Of a stretch of 64,000 nucleotides of DNA, positions 1 through 7,022 are shown one piece after another. The stretch is from CALCNS01 sp937897315 (GTDB taxonomy: Bacteria > Bacillota > JAAYKD01): contig DAINOJ010000001.1 in NCBI GenBank assembly GCA_036744005.1, positions 248,001-312,000 of the forward strand, given 5' to 3'. Position numbers and translations under genes: made by a program. Numbering within the stretch: the first letter of the stretch is position 1; each line of letters starts with the position of its first letter. Under the pieces are notes generated by a model. The model did not search any database, was not told the DNA's origin, and saw only the letters and a list, made by a program, of their open reading frames with translations.

Positions 1-498
1 TGGTCCGCGATTCCAGCGAATATGAGACCGGAAACGACCGATGGCTATGGTGGCTTTATTCATCCGGGTTCTGTGGAGGGTACCGCTGAGTCGATTGTCT
101 GTCACTTAATTATTCGAGACTTTACTACAGAAGGGTTGCAACATAAAGTCCAATGGTTGGAAACCCAGGCTTCTGCTTTGCAATCGGCATATCCTGGTTC
201 AAAAGTGGAAGTGCTTCATACCGGTGGCTATAGAAATATGTTTGAGATTCTCAAAGAAAAACCGGAAATTGTGAACATTGCAAGAACTGCTATGAAAAAT
301 TGTTCCATAGAACCGCTTCAATCGGCGGTACGAGGTGGTACTGATGGCTCACAACTCACCTTTATGGGGCTACCAACACCCAATTTGTTCTGTGGTGGGA
401 TTAATGCCCATGCAAGAACCGAATGGACATCGGTACAATTTATGGAGAAAGCGGCAGACGTCATTGTGGAAATCGCTAGATTGTGGAGTATGCAATAA
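1..498 (+). CDS. pepT: Peptidase T (tripeptide aminopeptidase), C-terminal part
   Basis: The reading frame is open from base 1 and is cut by the window edge, so only about the last 165 residues are seen. It matches the C-terminal half of PepT, an M20B zinc aminopeptidase that removes the N-terminal residue from tripeptides in the cytosol. Recognisable family segments are the IIRDF strand of the dimerisation domain, YRNM, and the catalytic-domain run RGGTDGSQLTFMGLPTPN followed by CGG.NAH, which holds the last metal-binding His region. The next gene's ATG begins at the base directly after this stop codon, so the two are probably co-transcribed. The frame is intact. The family is clear; substrate preference is inferred from the family. 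Confidence 0.93.
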   Translation, partial: WSAIPANMRPETTDGYGGFIHPGSVEGTAESIVCHLIIRDFTTEGLQHKVQWLETQASALQSAYPGSKVEVLHTGGYRNMFEILKEKPEIVNIARTAMKNCSIEPLQSAVRGGTDGSQLTFMGLPTPNLFCGGINAHARTEWTSVQFMEKAADVIVEIARLWSMQ

Positions 499-1242
499 AT
501 GTCATCTAAGACTCTTCGACTCGATAAAATATTGAGCCACATGAACATCGCTTCACGTTCGGACATTAAGAAAATGGCACGTCAGGGTTCCATACAAGTG
601 AATGGAGAAATCATACTCGATACCTCACGCCATTTTGATCCGGAAACAGCGGTCATTTTAGTCAATCAGCAACCAGTGCACTATCAGCAATACTGGTATT
701 GGATGATGAACAAACCACAAAATGTGATTTCGGCAACATATGATGGACGTGATCGTACCGTTTTAGATTTAATGAGCAGGGAAGAAGTGCTTTTTGAGCC
801 CTTCCCGGTCGGTCGATTGGATAAGGATACAGAAGGTTTGTTATTACTGACCAACGATGGTGAATTGGCACATTTCTTATTGTCTCCTCGTTTTCATGTT
901 CCTAAAACATATTTTTTAACGGTACAAGGCGTCTTGAAAGCAGAGGATATTGAAGCGTGTCATGAGGGTCTCATCTTAGATGATGGAGCTAAGACCTTAC
1001 CATCCGTTCTAAATATTCTCAGTACGAATATCAGTGAGAATCAATCTAGTGCAGAAATCACCATTCACGAAGGAAAATATCATCAGGTAAAACGAATGAT
1101 GGAAATATTGAATTGTGAAGTAACCTACTTGAAGAGAATCCGCTTTGGACCTTTGACCCTCGATCAAAATTTACGTTTGGGGGAATATCGATTATTAAAC
1201 GAAGCCGAAGTGGATATGCTGAGAAGAGCTGTTCAGAAGTAA
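499..1242 (+). CDS. RsuA/RluB/RluF-family rRNA pseudouridine synthase
   Basis: This 247-aa protein converts a uridine in rRNA to pseudouridine. It has an N-terminal S4 RNA-binding domain (about residues 5-60, starting LRLDKILSHMNIASR) and a pseudouridine synthase domain with the signature GRLDKDTEGLLLLTNDG. Asp108 is the expected catalytic nucleophile. A second family motif, EGKYHQVKRM, follows at about 196-205. The length fits the RsuA group (240-250 aa). The start lies immediately after the pepT stop, and a hairpin follows the stop codon. Whether the target is 16S or 23S rRNA cannot be decided here; the compact size slightly favours RsuA-like activity. Confidence 0.92.
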   Translation: MSSKTLRLDKILSHMNIASRSDIKKMARQGSIQVNGEIILDTSRHFDPETAVILVNQQPVHYQQYWYWMMNKPQNVISATYDGRDRTVLDLMSREEVLFEPFPVGRLDKDTEGLLLLTNDGELAHFLLSPRFHVPKTYFLTVQGVLKAEDIEACHEGLILDDGAKTLPSVLNILSTNISENQSSAEITIHEGKYHQVKRMMEILNCEVTYLKRIRFGPLTLDQNLRLGEYRLLNEAEVDMLRRAVQK

Positions 1243-1244
1243 TT

Positions 1245-1269
1245 GGAACCCTCGCTAGAGGGTTCCTTT
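1245..1269 (+). terminator. Hairpin terminator after the pseudouridine synthase
   Basis: A perfect 9-bp stem (GGAACCCTC / GAGGGTTCC) with a GCTA loop lies three bases after the stop codon and is followed by a short T run (TTTC). The short tail suggests a weak intrinsic terminator or partial read-through into the mutY unit. Confidence 0.6.
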
Positions 1270-1294
1270 CCTATCGACGAAAGGGAAGAATGTA

Positions 1295-1459
1295 ATGATA
1301 CCATACATCATAGCGATGTCTTCTTTTCATCAATTAAAAACGGAACATCCAGGTTTGTACCTATTCATCGTGACTGCAAGCATCATCGCCTTCGCAATGC
1401 CTGCCTATGCCATTGTTACTATAATTCAGTGGTGGAAAAAAAGAAAGCGACCAAAATGA
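1295..1459 (+). CDS. 54-aa single-pass membrane peptide coupled to mutY
   Basis: This short ORF begins at ATG 1295 behind a purine-rich AAGGGAAG sequence. It encodes a 54-residue peptide that I do not recognise. It starts MIPYIIAMSS, has one hydrophobic segment at about residues 21-45 (LYLFIVTASIIAF onward) and ends in a strongly basic tail (WWKKRKRPK). The positive-inside rule would place the C-terminus in the cytosol. Its TGA overlaps the ATG of mutY (ATGA, bases 1456-1459), the classical arrangement for translational coupling. The overlap and the sensible membrane topology argue that it is a real gene and not chance. No function is proposed. An alternative is a leader peptide that simply delivers ribosomes to mutY. 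Confidence 0.6.
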   Translation: MIPYIIAMSSFHQLKTEHPGLYLFIVTASIIAFAMPAYAIVTIIQWWKKRKRPK

Positions 1460-2535
1460 GCGAAAAGCAGGCGAGTATTGGTAAAGTTTTATTAGCTTGG
1501 TATGATCAACATGCCAGAATTTTACCCTGGCGCGGTAGTCAAGATCCCTATCATATCTGGTTATCCGAGATTATGTTACAACAAACACGGGTAGATACGG
1601 TGATGGATTACTATAGAAAGTGGCTGGAAGCGTTTCCAACTCTAGAAAGTTTTGCGGAAGCGGATGAAGAACAGGTGCTAAAAAAGTGGCAAGGGTTAGG
1701 GTATTATAGTCGGGTCCGTCATTTTCATCAAGCAGCCAAGCAAGTGATACAAACGTATGGAGTGGACTACCCAAAAGACATTCAGCAGTGGCTGGAACTA
1801 CCTGGAGTGGGAGCTTATACGGCTGCAGCGATTTGTTCCATTGCATTTCAGCGAACGACTCCCGTTTTTGACGGGAATGTCCTACGTGTCATGAGCAGAA
1901 TGTTAGAAATAAAAGAAAATCCCAAAGAGAAGAAAGTACAGAAATTGCTACTGGATATAGCAAAAGAATGGATGGATCCCCAAAGACCAGGCGATTATAA
2001 TCAAGCTATGATGGATCTTGGAGCAACCATATGTTTGCCAAATGGAGCACCCAAATGCGATATATGTCCATTATCTGCTTCTTGTGGTATCGCTTTTAGT
2101 GATTCTTGGAGAGTAATCCCTCCTAAGAAAGAAAGAAAAGTGCGGAAGGTAGAGGAGAGAACCGTTTTCATTTACTGCGTGAAGGACAAAATCTTCCTGA
2201 AGAAACGGTCGAAAAAAGGGCTTTTAGCAGGTCTTTGGGAACTTCCATCTGTATCTCATTCATCGAAAGAAATCCATGTAGAAGAGGATTTGCTTCTATC
2301 ACACGATATTGTAGAAAAAGAGGTGCTCGCAGAACCGATTTTTCTACATGTCTTCAGCCATTTAGAATGGAGAATGAAGGTACGGGTCATTTATTTACGT
2401 GAGGTACCGCTTGAGCTAAAGGGAGTTTGGGCAAGTTTTGAAGACCTAACCGAAAAGTATTCAATACCAACAGCATTCGCAGACATTTTGCACTGGTATA
2501 GAACGAAAGGCGAAATAAAAATACAAAAAACGTAA
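1456..2535 (+). CDS. mutY: A/G-specific adenine DNA glycosylase MutY
   Basis: The protein removes adenine mispaired with 8-oxoguanine in base-excision repair. From ATG 1456 it has 359 aa. Visible features are catalytic Glu38 in SEIMLQQT, the helix-hairpin-helix LPGVGAYTAAA (115-125), the catalytic Asp139 in VFDGNVLRV and an iron-sulfur cluster Cys set at 193, 201, 204 and 210. The C-x7-C-x2-C-x5-C spacing has one more residue than the E. coli form; I recall the longer spacing from clostridial MutY proteins. A NUDIX-like C-terminal domain that recognises 8-oxoG follows from about 225. A longer frame from 1243 is open but would run through the terminator hairpin and lacks family similarity, so ATG 1456, overlapping the upstream TGA, is preferred. 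Confidence 0.93.
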   Translation: MSEKQASIGKVLLAWYDQHARILPWRGSQDPYHIWLSEIMLQQTRVDTVMDYYRKWLEAFPTLESFAEADEEQVLKKWQGLGYYSRVRHFHQAAKQVIQTYGVDYPKDIQQWLELPGVGAYTAAAICSIAFQRTTPVFDGNVLRVMSRMLEIKENPKEKKVQKLLLDIAKEWMDPQRPGDYNQAMMDLGATICLPNGAPKCDICPLSASCGIAFSDSWRVIPPKKERKVRKVEERTVFIYCVKDKIFLKKRSKKGLLAGLWELPSVSHSSKEIHVEEDLLLSHDIVEKEVLAEPIFLHVFSHLEWRMKVRVIYLREVPLELKGVWASFEDLTEKYSIPTAFADILHWYRTKGEIKIQKT

Positions 2536-2583
2536 TGAATAATAGCATAATAAACGTACATAAACACAATTTTCTATTGTTAG

Positions 2584-2612
2584 TTGACATTTTTTTCAAA
2601 TTATGATAGACT
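2584..2612 (+). promoter_or_regulatory. Candidate sigma-A promoter of the perR-type gene
   Basis: TTGACA (2584-2589) and TAGACT (2607-2612) are separated by 17 bp. They lie about 45 bp upstream of the GTG start at 2657 in an AT-rich gap. A TATGAT inside the spacer is too close to the -35 to be used with it. I see no convincing Per box palindrome here. Confidence 0.55.
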
Positions 2613-2656
2613 CACTTATCGTGAATGACTATTAGTTACAAAGAAGGTGAGCATTC

Positions 2657-3082
2657 GTGCGTTATTCCAGACAAAGACATTTAGTAAAAGATGTTTTACA
2701 AAAAAGTCATCAACATTTATCTGCTGATCAGATTTATCGGATGGTCAAAGATACCGACCCCAATATCAGTATTGCCACAGTATATCGCAATCTAAATCAG
2801 CTTGTTGAAATAGGTGAGATCGTTAAATTAAACGTACCGGATGCAGCTGGATATTATGATGGAAACAATCATCCACATTTTCATATGCAATGTGAACAGT
2901 GTGGTGGAATCCTAGACATACCGGGAGGGATCTTACCGGATATCAAACAATTGGTTGCGAAAGCCACAAAATTTGAAGTCTCCGAAAGTTTGCTTTTCTT
3001 TAAAGGTACTTGTGAGACCTGTTTAAATCAAGTTACCACCGCTTCATCATCTATACGAAGTGCGGGAGAGGAGAACGTCTAG
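2657..3082 (+). CDS. perR: Fur-family regulator, PerR type
   Basis: This 141-aa metal-dependent repressor has a winged helix at about 20-60 (SADQIYRMV, then SIATVYRNL) and a dimerisation/metal domain. The structural zinc site is C79-E-Q-C82 with C119-E-T-C122. By alignment to B. subtilis PerR, the regulatory metal ligands fall at His20, Asp68, His74, His76 and Asp87. Asp87 corresponds to PerR D104, where Fur proteins usually have Glu, so PerR (peroxide sensing by iron-catalysed His oxidation) is favoured over Fur or Zur. The start is GTG 2657 with AAGAAGGTGAG upstream. It follows mutY, an oxidative-damage repair gene, which fits an oxidative-stress theme. The terminator begins within the last codons. 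Confidence 0.85.
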   Translation: MRYSRQRHLVKDVLQKSHQHLSADQIYRMVKDTDPNISIATVYRNLNQLVEIGEIVKLNVPDAAGYYDGNNHPHFHMQCEQCGGILDIPGGILPDIKQLVAKATKFEVSESLLFFKGTCETCLNQVTTASSSIRSAGEENV

Positions 3083-3104
3083 AACACGTTTCTCCTTCTT
3101 TTTT
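3070..3104 (+). terminator. Intrinsic terminator of perR
   Basis: GGAGAACGT pairs with ACGTTTCTCC with one bulged base, followed by TTCTTTTTT. The stem spans the stop codon of the upstream gene. Confidence 0.75.
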
Positions 3105-3114
3105 CACGAAACGC

Positions 3115-3144
3115 AACTTCTCAAAATATGTATTTTGAGAAGTT
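3115..3144. repeat. Perfect 13-bp palindrome
   Basis: AACTTCTCAAAAT and its exact complement are separated by ATGT, just past the perR terminator. There is no T run after either arm, so this is not a standard terminator. It could be a processing site or a protein-binding site. The rest of 3145-3262 shows no gene. Confidence 0.6.
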
Positions 3145-3262
3145 AGAAGGATGAGAATAAGCAAAAGTACTGATATGTTAAACTCTTTCAAGCTTCTGCG
3201 TTTGGCTGGTATAACAAGTGCGCTATGAATCTACAAACTACAAAAAACGAAACATCGAAGGG

Positions 3263-3291
3263 TTGACGTGATTCTGCAAAACGTGTATAAT
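3263..3291 (+). promoter_or_regulatory. tRNA-Trp promoter
   Basis: TTGACG (3263-3268), a 17-bp spacer and a consensus TATAAT (3286-3291) stand about 38 bp before the tRNA. A small TGGCAC/GTGCCA stem (3301-3316) lies in the leader. Confidence 0.85.
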
Positions 3292-3329
3292 AACTTCCGT
3301 TGGCACATGAGGTGCCACAATTGAAACTT

Positions 3330-3405
3330 AGGGGAGTAGCTCAATTGGTAGAGTAGCGGTCTCCAAAACCGTTGGTTGCGGGTTCGAGTCCCTCCTCCCC
3401 TGCCA
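3330..3405 (+). tRNA. tRNA-Trp (CCA)
   Basis: The 76-nt cloverleaf has acceptor AGGGGAG paired with CTCCCCT (3395-3401), discriminator G and an encoded CCA (3403-3405). The anticodon stem is GCGGT/ACCGT, with loop CTCCAAA and anticodon CCA at 3363-3365. The T loop is GGTTCGAGTCC. It reads UGG codons. It has its own promoter and terminator and therefore forms a monocistronic unit. Confidence 0.97.
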
Positions 3406-3410
3406 AAAAC

Positions 3411-3444
3411 AAAAAACGACGACCAACCACGGTCGTCGTTTTTT
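3411..3444 (+). terminator. Terminator of tRNA-Trp
   Basis: AACGACGACC (3415-3424) pairs with GGTCGTCGTT (3431-3440), and flanking A/T pairs extend the stem. It ends in TTTTTT and begins six bases after the encoded CCA. Confidence 0.9.
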
Positions 3445-3463
3445 CATAACAGGAGGGTTGGTA

Positions 3464-4183
3464 ATGGAAGACAACATAAGAAGAAAAATAGAATTATCAG
3501 GTAGCTCTCTCAAACTAATCGCCATTATTACCATGTTTATCGATCATGTTGGTGCCATTCTTATCGAACCCGTTCTAAGAACGACTCCTTCATGGAAGCA
3601 AGGACCCATTCTCTGGGGTTTTAGTGTTTCAGAACTCCATAGAATCAATATGGTATTACGTCTGATTGGACGATTGGCATTTCCTATTTTTACATTTCTT
3701 TTGGTAGAAGGATTCTTGCATACCAGAAATAAGAAAAATTACCTTCTTAGGCTGAGTGCTTTTGCTTTTCTGTCGGAAATTCCTTTTGATTTAGCAAGGA
3801 GTCGAGTCTTTTTTGATTTCTCGTATCAGAATGTCTATTTTACATTAGCGATAGGCATGGCTGTTATGTGGGGCATGCAAGTCTATGCAAACTCACCAGG
3901 CAAATGGCTTTCACCTGTGGCGGGAATGGGGCTTGCAATCTTGCTTCAATCGGATTACTCTTGGTATGGAATAGGTCTCATAGTAATTCATTACTTGATT
4001 CATCAAAGTCATAAAAATATAGGCAAAGTGGTTTTGGCTTGTTGGCTTAGTGCTCAGTATACAGCGGTCTTAGCATTGATTCCAATTCATTGGTACAATG
4101 GTCAGCGAGGTCTTCCACTGCGGTATATTTTTTACTGGTTCTACCCTGTTCATTTATTGATTTTATACTTCATAGCTACATAA
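3464..4183 (+). CDS. TraX-like multi-pass membrane acyltransferase family protein
   Basis: This 239-aa integral membrane protein matches the TraX family, whose founder acetylates F pilin. Family landmarks are IAIITMFIDHVG near the N-terminus, LRLIGRLAFPIFTFLLVEGF, the segment LLRLSAFAFLSEIPFDL, and about eight hydrophobic helices. ATG 3464 has AGGAGG at the ideal distance; an upstream TTG at 3458 overlaps that ribosome site and is rejected. In Bacillota these TraX homologues are usually chromosomal with no conjugation genes, as here. The substrate is unknown. A pilin operon lies 32 kb away, but a link to it would be speculation. Confidence 0.85.
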   Translation: MEDNIRRKIELSGSSLKLIAIITMFIDHVGAILIEPVLRTTPSWKQGPILWGFSVSELHRINMVLRLIGRLAFPIFTFLLVEGFLHTRNKKNYLLRLSAFAFLSEIPFDLARSRVFFDFSYQNVYFTLAIGMAVMWGMQVYANSPGKWLSPVAGMGLAILLQSDYSWYGIGLIVIHYLIHQSHKNIGKVVLACWLSAQYTAVLALIPIHWYNGQRGLPLRYIFYWFYPVHLLILYFIAT

Positions 4184-4186
4184 AAT

Positions 4187-4215
4187 GAAAGAACAGGTTC
4201 TACACCTGTTCTTTC
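4187..4215. terminator. Bidirectional terminator between traX-like gene and plsY
   Basis: GAAAGAACAGGT (4187-4198), loop TCTAC and ACCTGTTCTTTC (4204-4215) form a perfect 12-bp stem. It separates two convergent genes and encodes the last codons of plsY. Its symmetry lets it serve both strands. Confidence 0.75.
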
Positions 4216-4814
4216 TTGCTAAACGAGAGTTTTCGTTCCGTTCCGTTCATGAGCCTTTGTATATTGCCTCTGTGTTGCAACACGATGGCTGTTGCCAAGA
4301 CAAGTGCAAATAATACATCCGAAAGAGGTTCTCTGGACATCCATAAGGTAAAAGGCCAAAATAGCGCCATGAGTATGGATCCAAGTGATACAAATTTACT
4401 GCGCCAGACAGCGAGTACCAACAGAACGAGCGACGTAATACCTACCAATGGATACAGCAAAGTAATGACGGATGCAGATACTGCGACACCCTTTCCACCT
4501 TTGAAACGCAAGAAGATGGACCAATTATGCCCACAGACTACTGCCAATCCTGCGATATAAAATGCCAATTGCGGTGCTTGTAGATAGTAGGGTAAGTTTA
4601 AAGCCGCGATGGTTTTAGCAATATCTCCAAGTAGTGACAGCAATCCACCTTTCACACCCAACGTTCTTAATGCGTTGGTACTGCCTACATTTCCACTTCC
4701 ATGCTGCCGAATATCAATTTGAGCCATTGCTTTGCCAACAAGAAATGCCGATGGAAACGAACCACATAGATAAGCAAATATGGCGATGTAAAATAATACT
4801 TGTACGTTATACAT
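4200..4814 (-). CDS. plsY: Glycerol-3-phosphate acyltransferase PlsY
   Basis: PlsY transfers an acyl group from acyl-phosphate to glycerol-3-phosphate, the first committed step of phospholipid synthesis in most Bacillota. The 204-aa membrane protein has the three signature stretches: GSFPSAFLVG in the first helix, GSGNVGSTNALR at about 40-51, and RFKGGKGVA at about 104-112 followed by HRGNIQRL near the end. The predicted topology is about five to six helices. The C-terminal residues are encoded within the shared terminator. It stands upstream-convergent to the traX-like gene and is preceded by gerW on the same strand with a 21-bp gap. Confidence 0.95.
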   Translation of the reverse strand: MYNVQVLFYIAIFAYLCGSFPSAFLVGKAMAQIDIRQHGSGNVGSTNALRTLGVKGGLLSLLGDIAKTIAALNLPYYLQAPQLAFYIAGLAVVCGHNWSIFLRFKGGKGVAVSASVITLLYPLVGITSLVLLVLAVWRSKFVSLGSILMALFWPFTLWMSREPLSDVLFALVLATAIVLQHRGNIQRLMNGTERKLSFSKKEQV

Positions 4815-4835
4815 GAGGAGATTGAACCTCTTCCT

Positions 4836-5258
4836 TTATTTTTGTTCGTCCTGAATCACGTGTACGGCTGCTTCTTGCACCGATTCCGTCAGGTTGTTTT
4901 TCTTCTTCATAAACTGATTGGAGACTTTGTCCATAATTCCAGGCATAAGATCGATAAAACGATCTAAGCTGGTATTAGCACGATTGTGTTGAATTTGCAA
5001 CAAACTGACCTGATCGCCATTGATGACCAGAAAAGCAATGGGAACAATTTTTGCACCACCACCTGCTCCAATACCCGGTAAACCTTTCGCGGTTTCGGCA
5101 GAAGTCGCTTCGTTTCCACCCGAGCCAAAACCAAAGGTTACACTGACAACAGGTAATATGGTCACAGAGTTCACGATAATGGGTTCTCCCACAACAGTCT
5201 CAGAAGTGACTAATTTTTTCAGATCTTCCATCAGGGTGGATAAATACTCTTTTTGCAT
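4836..5258 (-). CDS. gerW: GerW/YtfJ-family spore protein
   Basis: A 140-aa protein of the YtfJ/GerW family, which in Bacillus is made in the forespore and is needed for normal germination. The family core is visible: the repeat-like strand VGEPIIVNSVTILPVVSV, a Gly-rich centre (FGFGSGG and PGIGAGGGAKIVPIAFLVI) and a predicted amphipathic C-terminus. Its neighbour is a DUF2953 (YtfI-like) gene, the same pairing as ytfJ-ytfI in Bacillus, which supports the assignment. Presence of the pair suggests sporulation ability or recent ancestry. Non-spore-forming clostridia sometimes keep this family, so it is not proof. Confidence 0.85.
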   Translation of the reverse strand: MQKEYLSTLMEDLKKLVTSETVVGEPIIVNSVTILPVVSVTFGFGSGGNEATSAETAKGLPGIGAGGGAKIVPIAFLVINGDQVSLLQIQHNRANTSLDRFIDLMPGIMDKVSNQFMKKKNNLTESVQEAAVHVIQDEQK

Positions 5259-5281
5259 ACGTTTCTTCCTCTCTTCTTGGT

Positions 5282-6043
5282 TTAATGGATGATGAGTTCA
5301 ACAGATTTTCTTGGAGTTTTGGGACGAATCATTCGATAGAAAGACCATAAAGTCCTTCGTATATCGCGGTTAAACAAAGGAACCAGTAAAATTTCTAAGA
5401 GAATCAAGCAGCTTCTCAAACGCACTTCAAAAGTCAACGCGGATTGTTCATAAACCGGTTGTACTTTCCATGCAATGAAGGGCACGGAAGGTAAAACAGC
5501 ATATATACTAGCAAAAAGAAAAGCGGTGTCAGCCGGATCATCGAGTCCCAATTGCCCTTTGGCATATAGATCATCTAAGTGAAGCAAACGAAAGATGCGA
5601 ACAACCGCCCTCCACCATTGGTCTTTTTGAGACAAGCCCCAGTCAACGTAACCGAGAATGGTTTGATAATCCATGGTTTGCTGACCAGAGACTACATTCG
5701 GTTGCTCCTGTATACCAGCGGGAACCGCTGGTTCATCATGGAGTTTCACTACGTTTTTAGTTTGTTTCTTCGCGATTGCCGAAGGGGTAGTTTTCTGCTG
5801 TGAAGGGGCTCTATCTCCTACCGGTTTCTCTTCACTTGTCATTTTGGAATGTAAGAAACGATCTAAAGGAATGATCCAGGCATAATGTAAACGATATCGA
5901 TAATCCAAATTTTGTTCCATATAGATCGCGGTGAACTCCAAATGAATTGGCAGTGACATGAGTAGCAGGATGAAGCCTAGTATAGCGAGAATACTATAAA
6001 ATATAAATTGAAGAACAAGAAAAAGTATTTGGATACCAGACAT
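5282..6043 (-). CDS. DUF2953 membrane-anchored protein (YtfI-like)
   Basis: The 253-aa protein begins with one hydrophobic helix (about residues 5-35, LFLVLQFIFYSILAILGFILL). A soluble stretch with a low-complexity Lys/Gln/Pro linker follows at about 80-125. The conserved DUF2953 part then includes YGQLGLDDPADTAFLF-like sequence (AKGQLGLDDPAD at about 161-172) and ends in a second hydrophobic region (CLILLEILLVPLF). YtfI in Bacillus is a sporulation-associated protein of unknown function encoded beside ytfJ. Here it lies 23 bp upstream of the gerW gene on the same strand, so the two form one operon. Confidence 0.82.
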   Translation of the reverse strand: MSGIQILFLVLQFIFYSILAILGFILLLMSLPIHLEFTAIYMEQNLDYRYRLHYAWIIPLDRFLHSKMTSEEKPVGDRAPSQQKTTPSAIAKKQTKNVVKLHDEPAVPAGIQEQPNVVSGQQTMDYQTILGYVDWGLSQKDQWWRAVVRIFRLLHLDDLYAKGQLGLDDPADTAFLFASIYAVLPSVPFIAWKVQPVYEQSALTFEVRLRSCLILLEILLVPLFNRDIRRTLWSFYRMIRPKTPRKSVELIIH

Positions 6044-6087
6044 AACATCCCTCCCTTCCGGTGTCTATCTATTACAAAGGAGTCTTT

Positions 6088-6990
6088 ATGATTGCATATC
6101 TTGCTGCTACAGCAGCGTTACTCATGGTCACAATTATTTGGGGATCCACTTTTCCTTTATCGAAAATAGTTCTTGAACAAATTCCCCCTATGTACTATTT
6201 GGGGATTCGGTATGCCATCACGACCGTGATTATGATTTTTATATTCCCTAAACAGCTCTATGTTCACCTGAAACCGACATTCCGCAGTGCATTCCCGTTG
6301 GGTATCGCAATATTCTTTGCATATTTGACCCAGACGTTAGGTGTCAATGAAACTACAGCGTCAAAAGCAGGCTTTTTTACGGCCTTTTCGGTAGTTCTTG
6401 TCCCTCTGTTGCTGTTCATGATCAGCAAAAAGCGTCCCCCTTATTCCTTGATTATTGGAGTAGTATTAGCACTAATTGGTCTGACCTTGATGTCTGGACT
6501 ATTAGATGAACAGATTCATTTTAATCGGGGCGACTTTCTGGTCTTGCTATGTGCCTTTGGTTTCGCTATACAAGTCATTTTGGTGGCTCGTTTGAATCCA
6601 AATAGCAATCCTGCTAGTGTCGCTACCATACAATTTGCCACGGTATCCCTTTTTTCCTTCTTAATTGCCTTTGTGCTGGAAGAGATTCCCTCTTTTCATC
6701 AGATTCGTCCTCAAGTATGGTGGATTATACTTTTTTTAAGTCTCTTTGGAACAGCATTTGCTTATACCATACAGATCATTGCTCAAAAGGAAATGTCGGC
6801 AGGACAGGCAGCGATGATCTTAACGTTTGAACCAGTATTCACAGCCATATTTAGCTACTACATACTAAAAGAAGTTCAAACCACAGGAACTCTGATCGGC
6901 GGTGTGTTCATCATTGTAGGTATGTTGATTAGTCAATTTTATCCCGTTTTTGAAGTGAAATTTCGAAAAGCTCTCCCCTTCTTAAAGTGA
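6088..6990 (+). CDS. EamA/DMT-family transporter
   Basis: A 300-aa inner-membrane exporter of the drug/metabolite transporter superfamily, with two EamA repeats (about 1-140 and 150-290) and ten predicted helices. Characteristic pieces are IIWGSTFPLSKIVLEQIPP in the first helix and the second repeat's TFEPVFTAIFSYYILKE near the end. Family members export amino acids, purines or other metabolites; the substrate cannot be predicted. ATG 6088 has AAAGGAG seven bases upstream, better than a GTG at 6061. It is divergent from ytfI and has its own terminator. Confidence 0.88.
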   Translation: MIAYLAATAALLMVTIIWGSTFPLSKIVLEQIPPMYYLGIRYAITTVIMIFIFPKQLYVHLKPTFRSAFPLGIAIFFAYLTQTLGVNETTASKAGFFTAFSVVLVPLLLFMISKKRPPYSLIIGVVLALIGLTLMSGLLDEQIHFNRGDFLVLLCAFGFAIQVILVARLNPNSNPASVATIQFATVSLFSFLIAFVLEEIPSFHQIRPQVWWIILFLSLFGTAFAYTIQIIAQKEMSAGQAAMILTFEPVFTAIFSYYILKEVQTTGTLIGGVFIIVGMLISQFYPVFEVKFRKALPFLK

Positions 6991-7017
6991 AAGACGAGTT
7001 TCTCACTCGTCTTTTTT
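6990..7017 (+). terminator. Terminator of the EamA gene
   Basis: AAAGACGAGT (6990-6999) pairs with ACTCGTCTTT (7005-7014) around a TTCTC loop, and TTTTTT follows. It lies between convergent genes. Confidence 0.85.
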
Positions 7018-7022
7018 GTTGT

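Noticed and set aside
1243..1455. N-terminal extension of MutY to a TTG at 1243
   Set aside because: It runs through a terminator hairpin and has no MutY similarity; ATG 1456 has an ATGA overlap.
2584..2656. Per box in front of the perR-type gene
   Set aside because: The AT-rich region has no clear TTATAAT-type palindrome.
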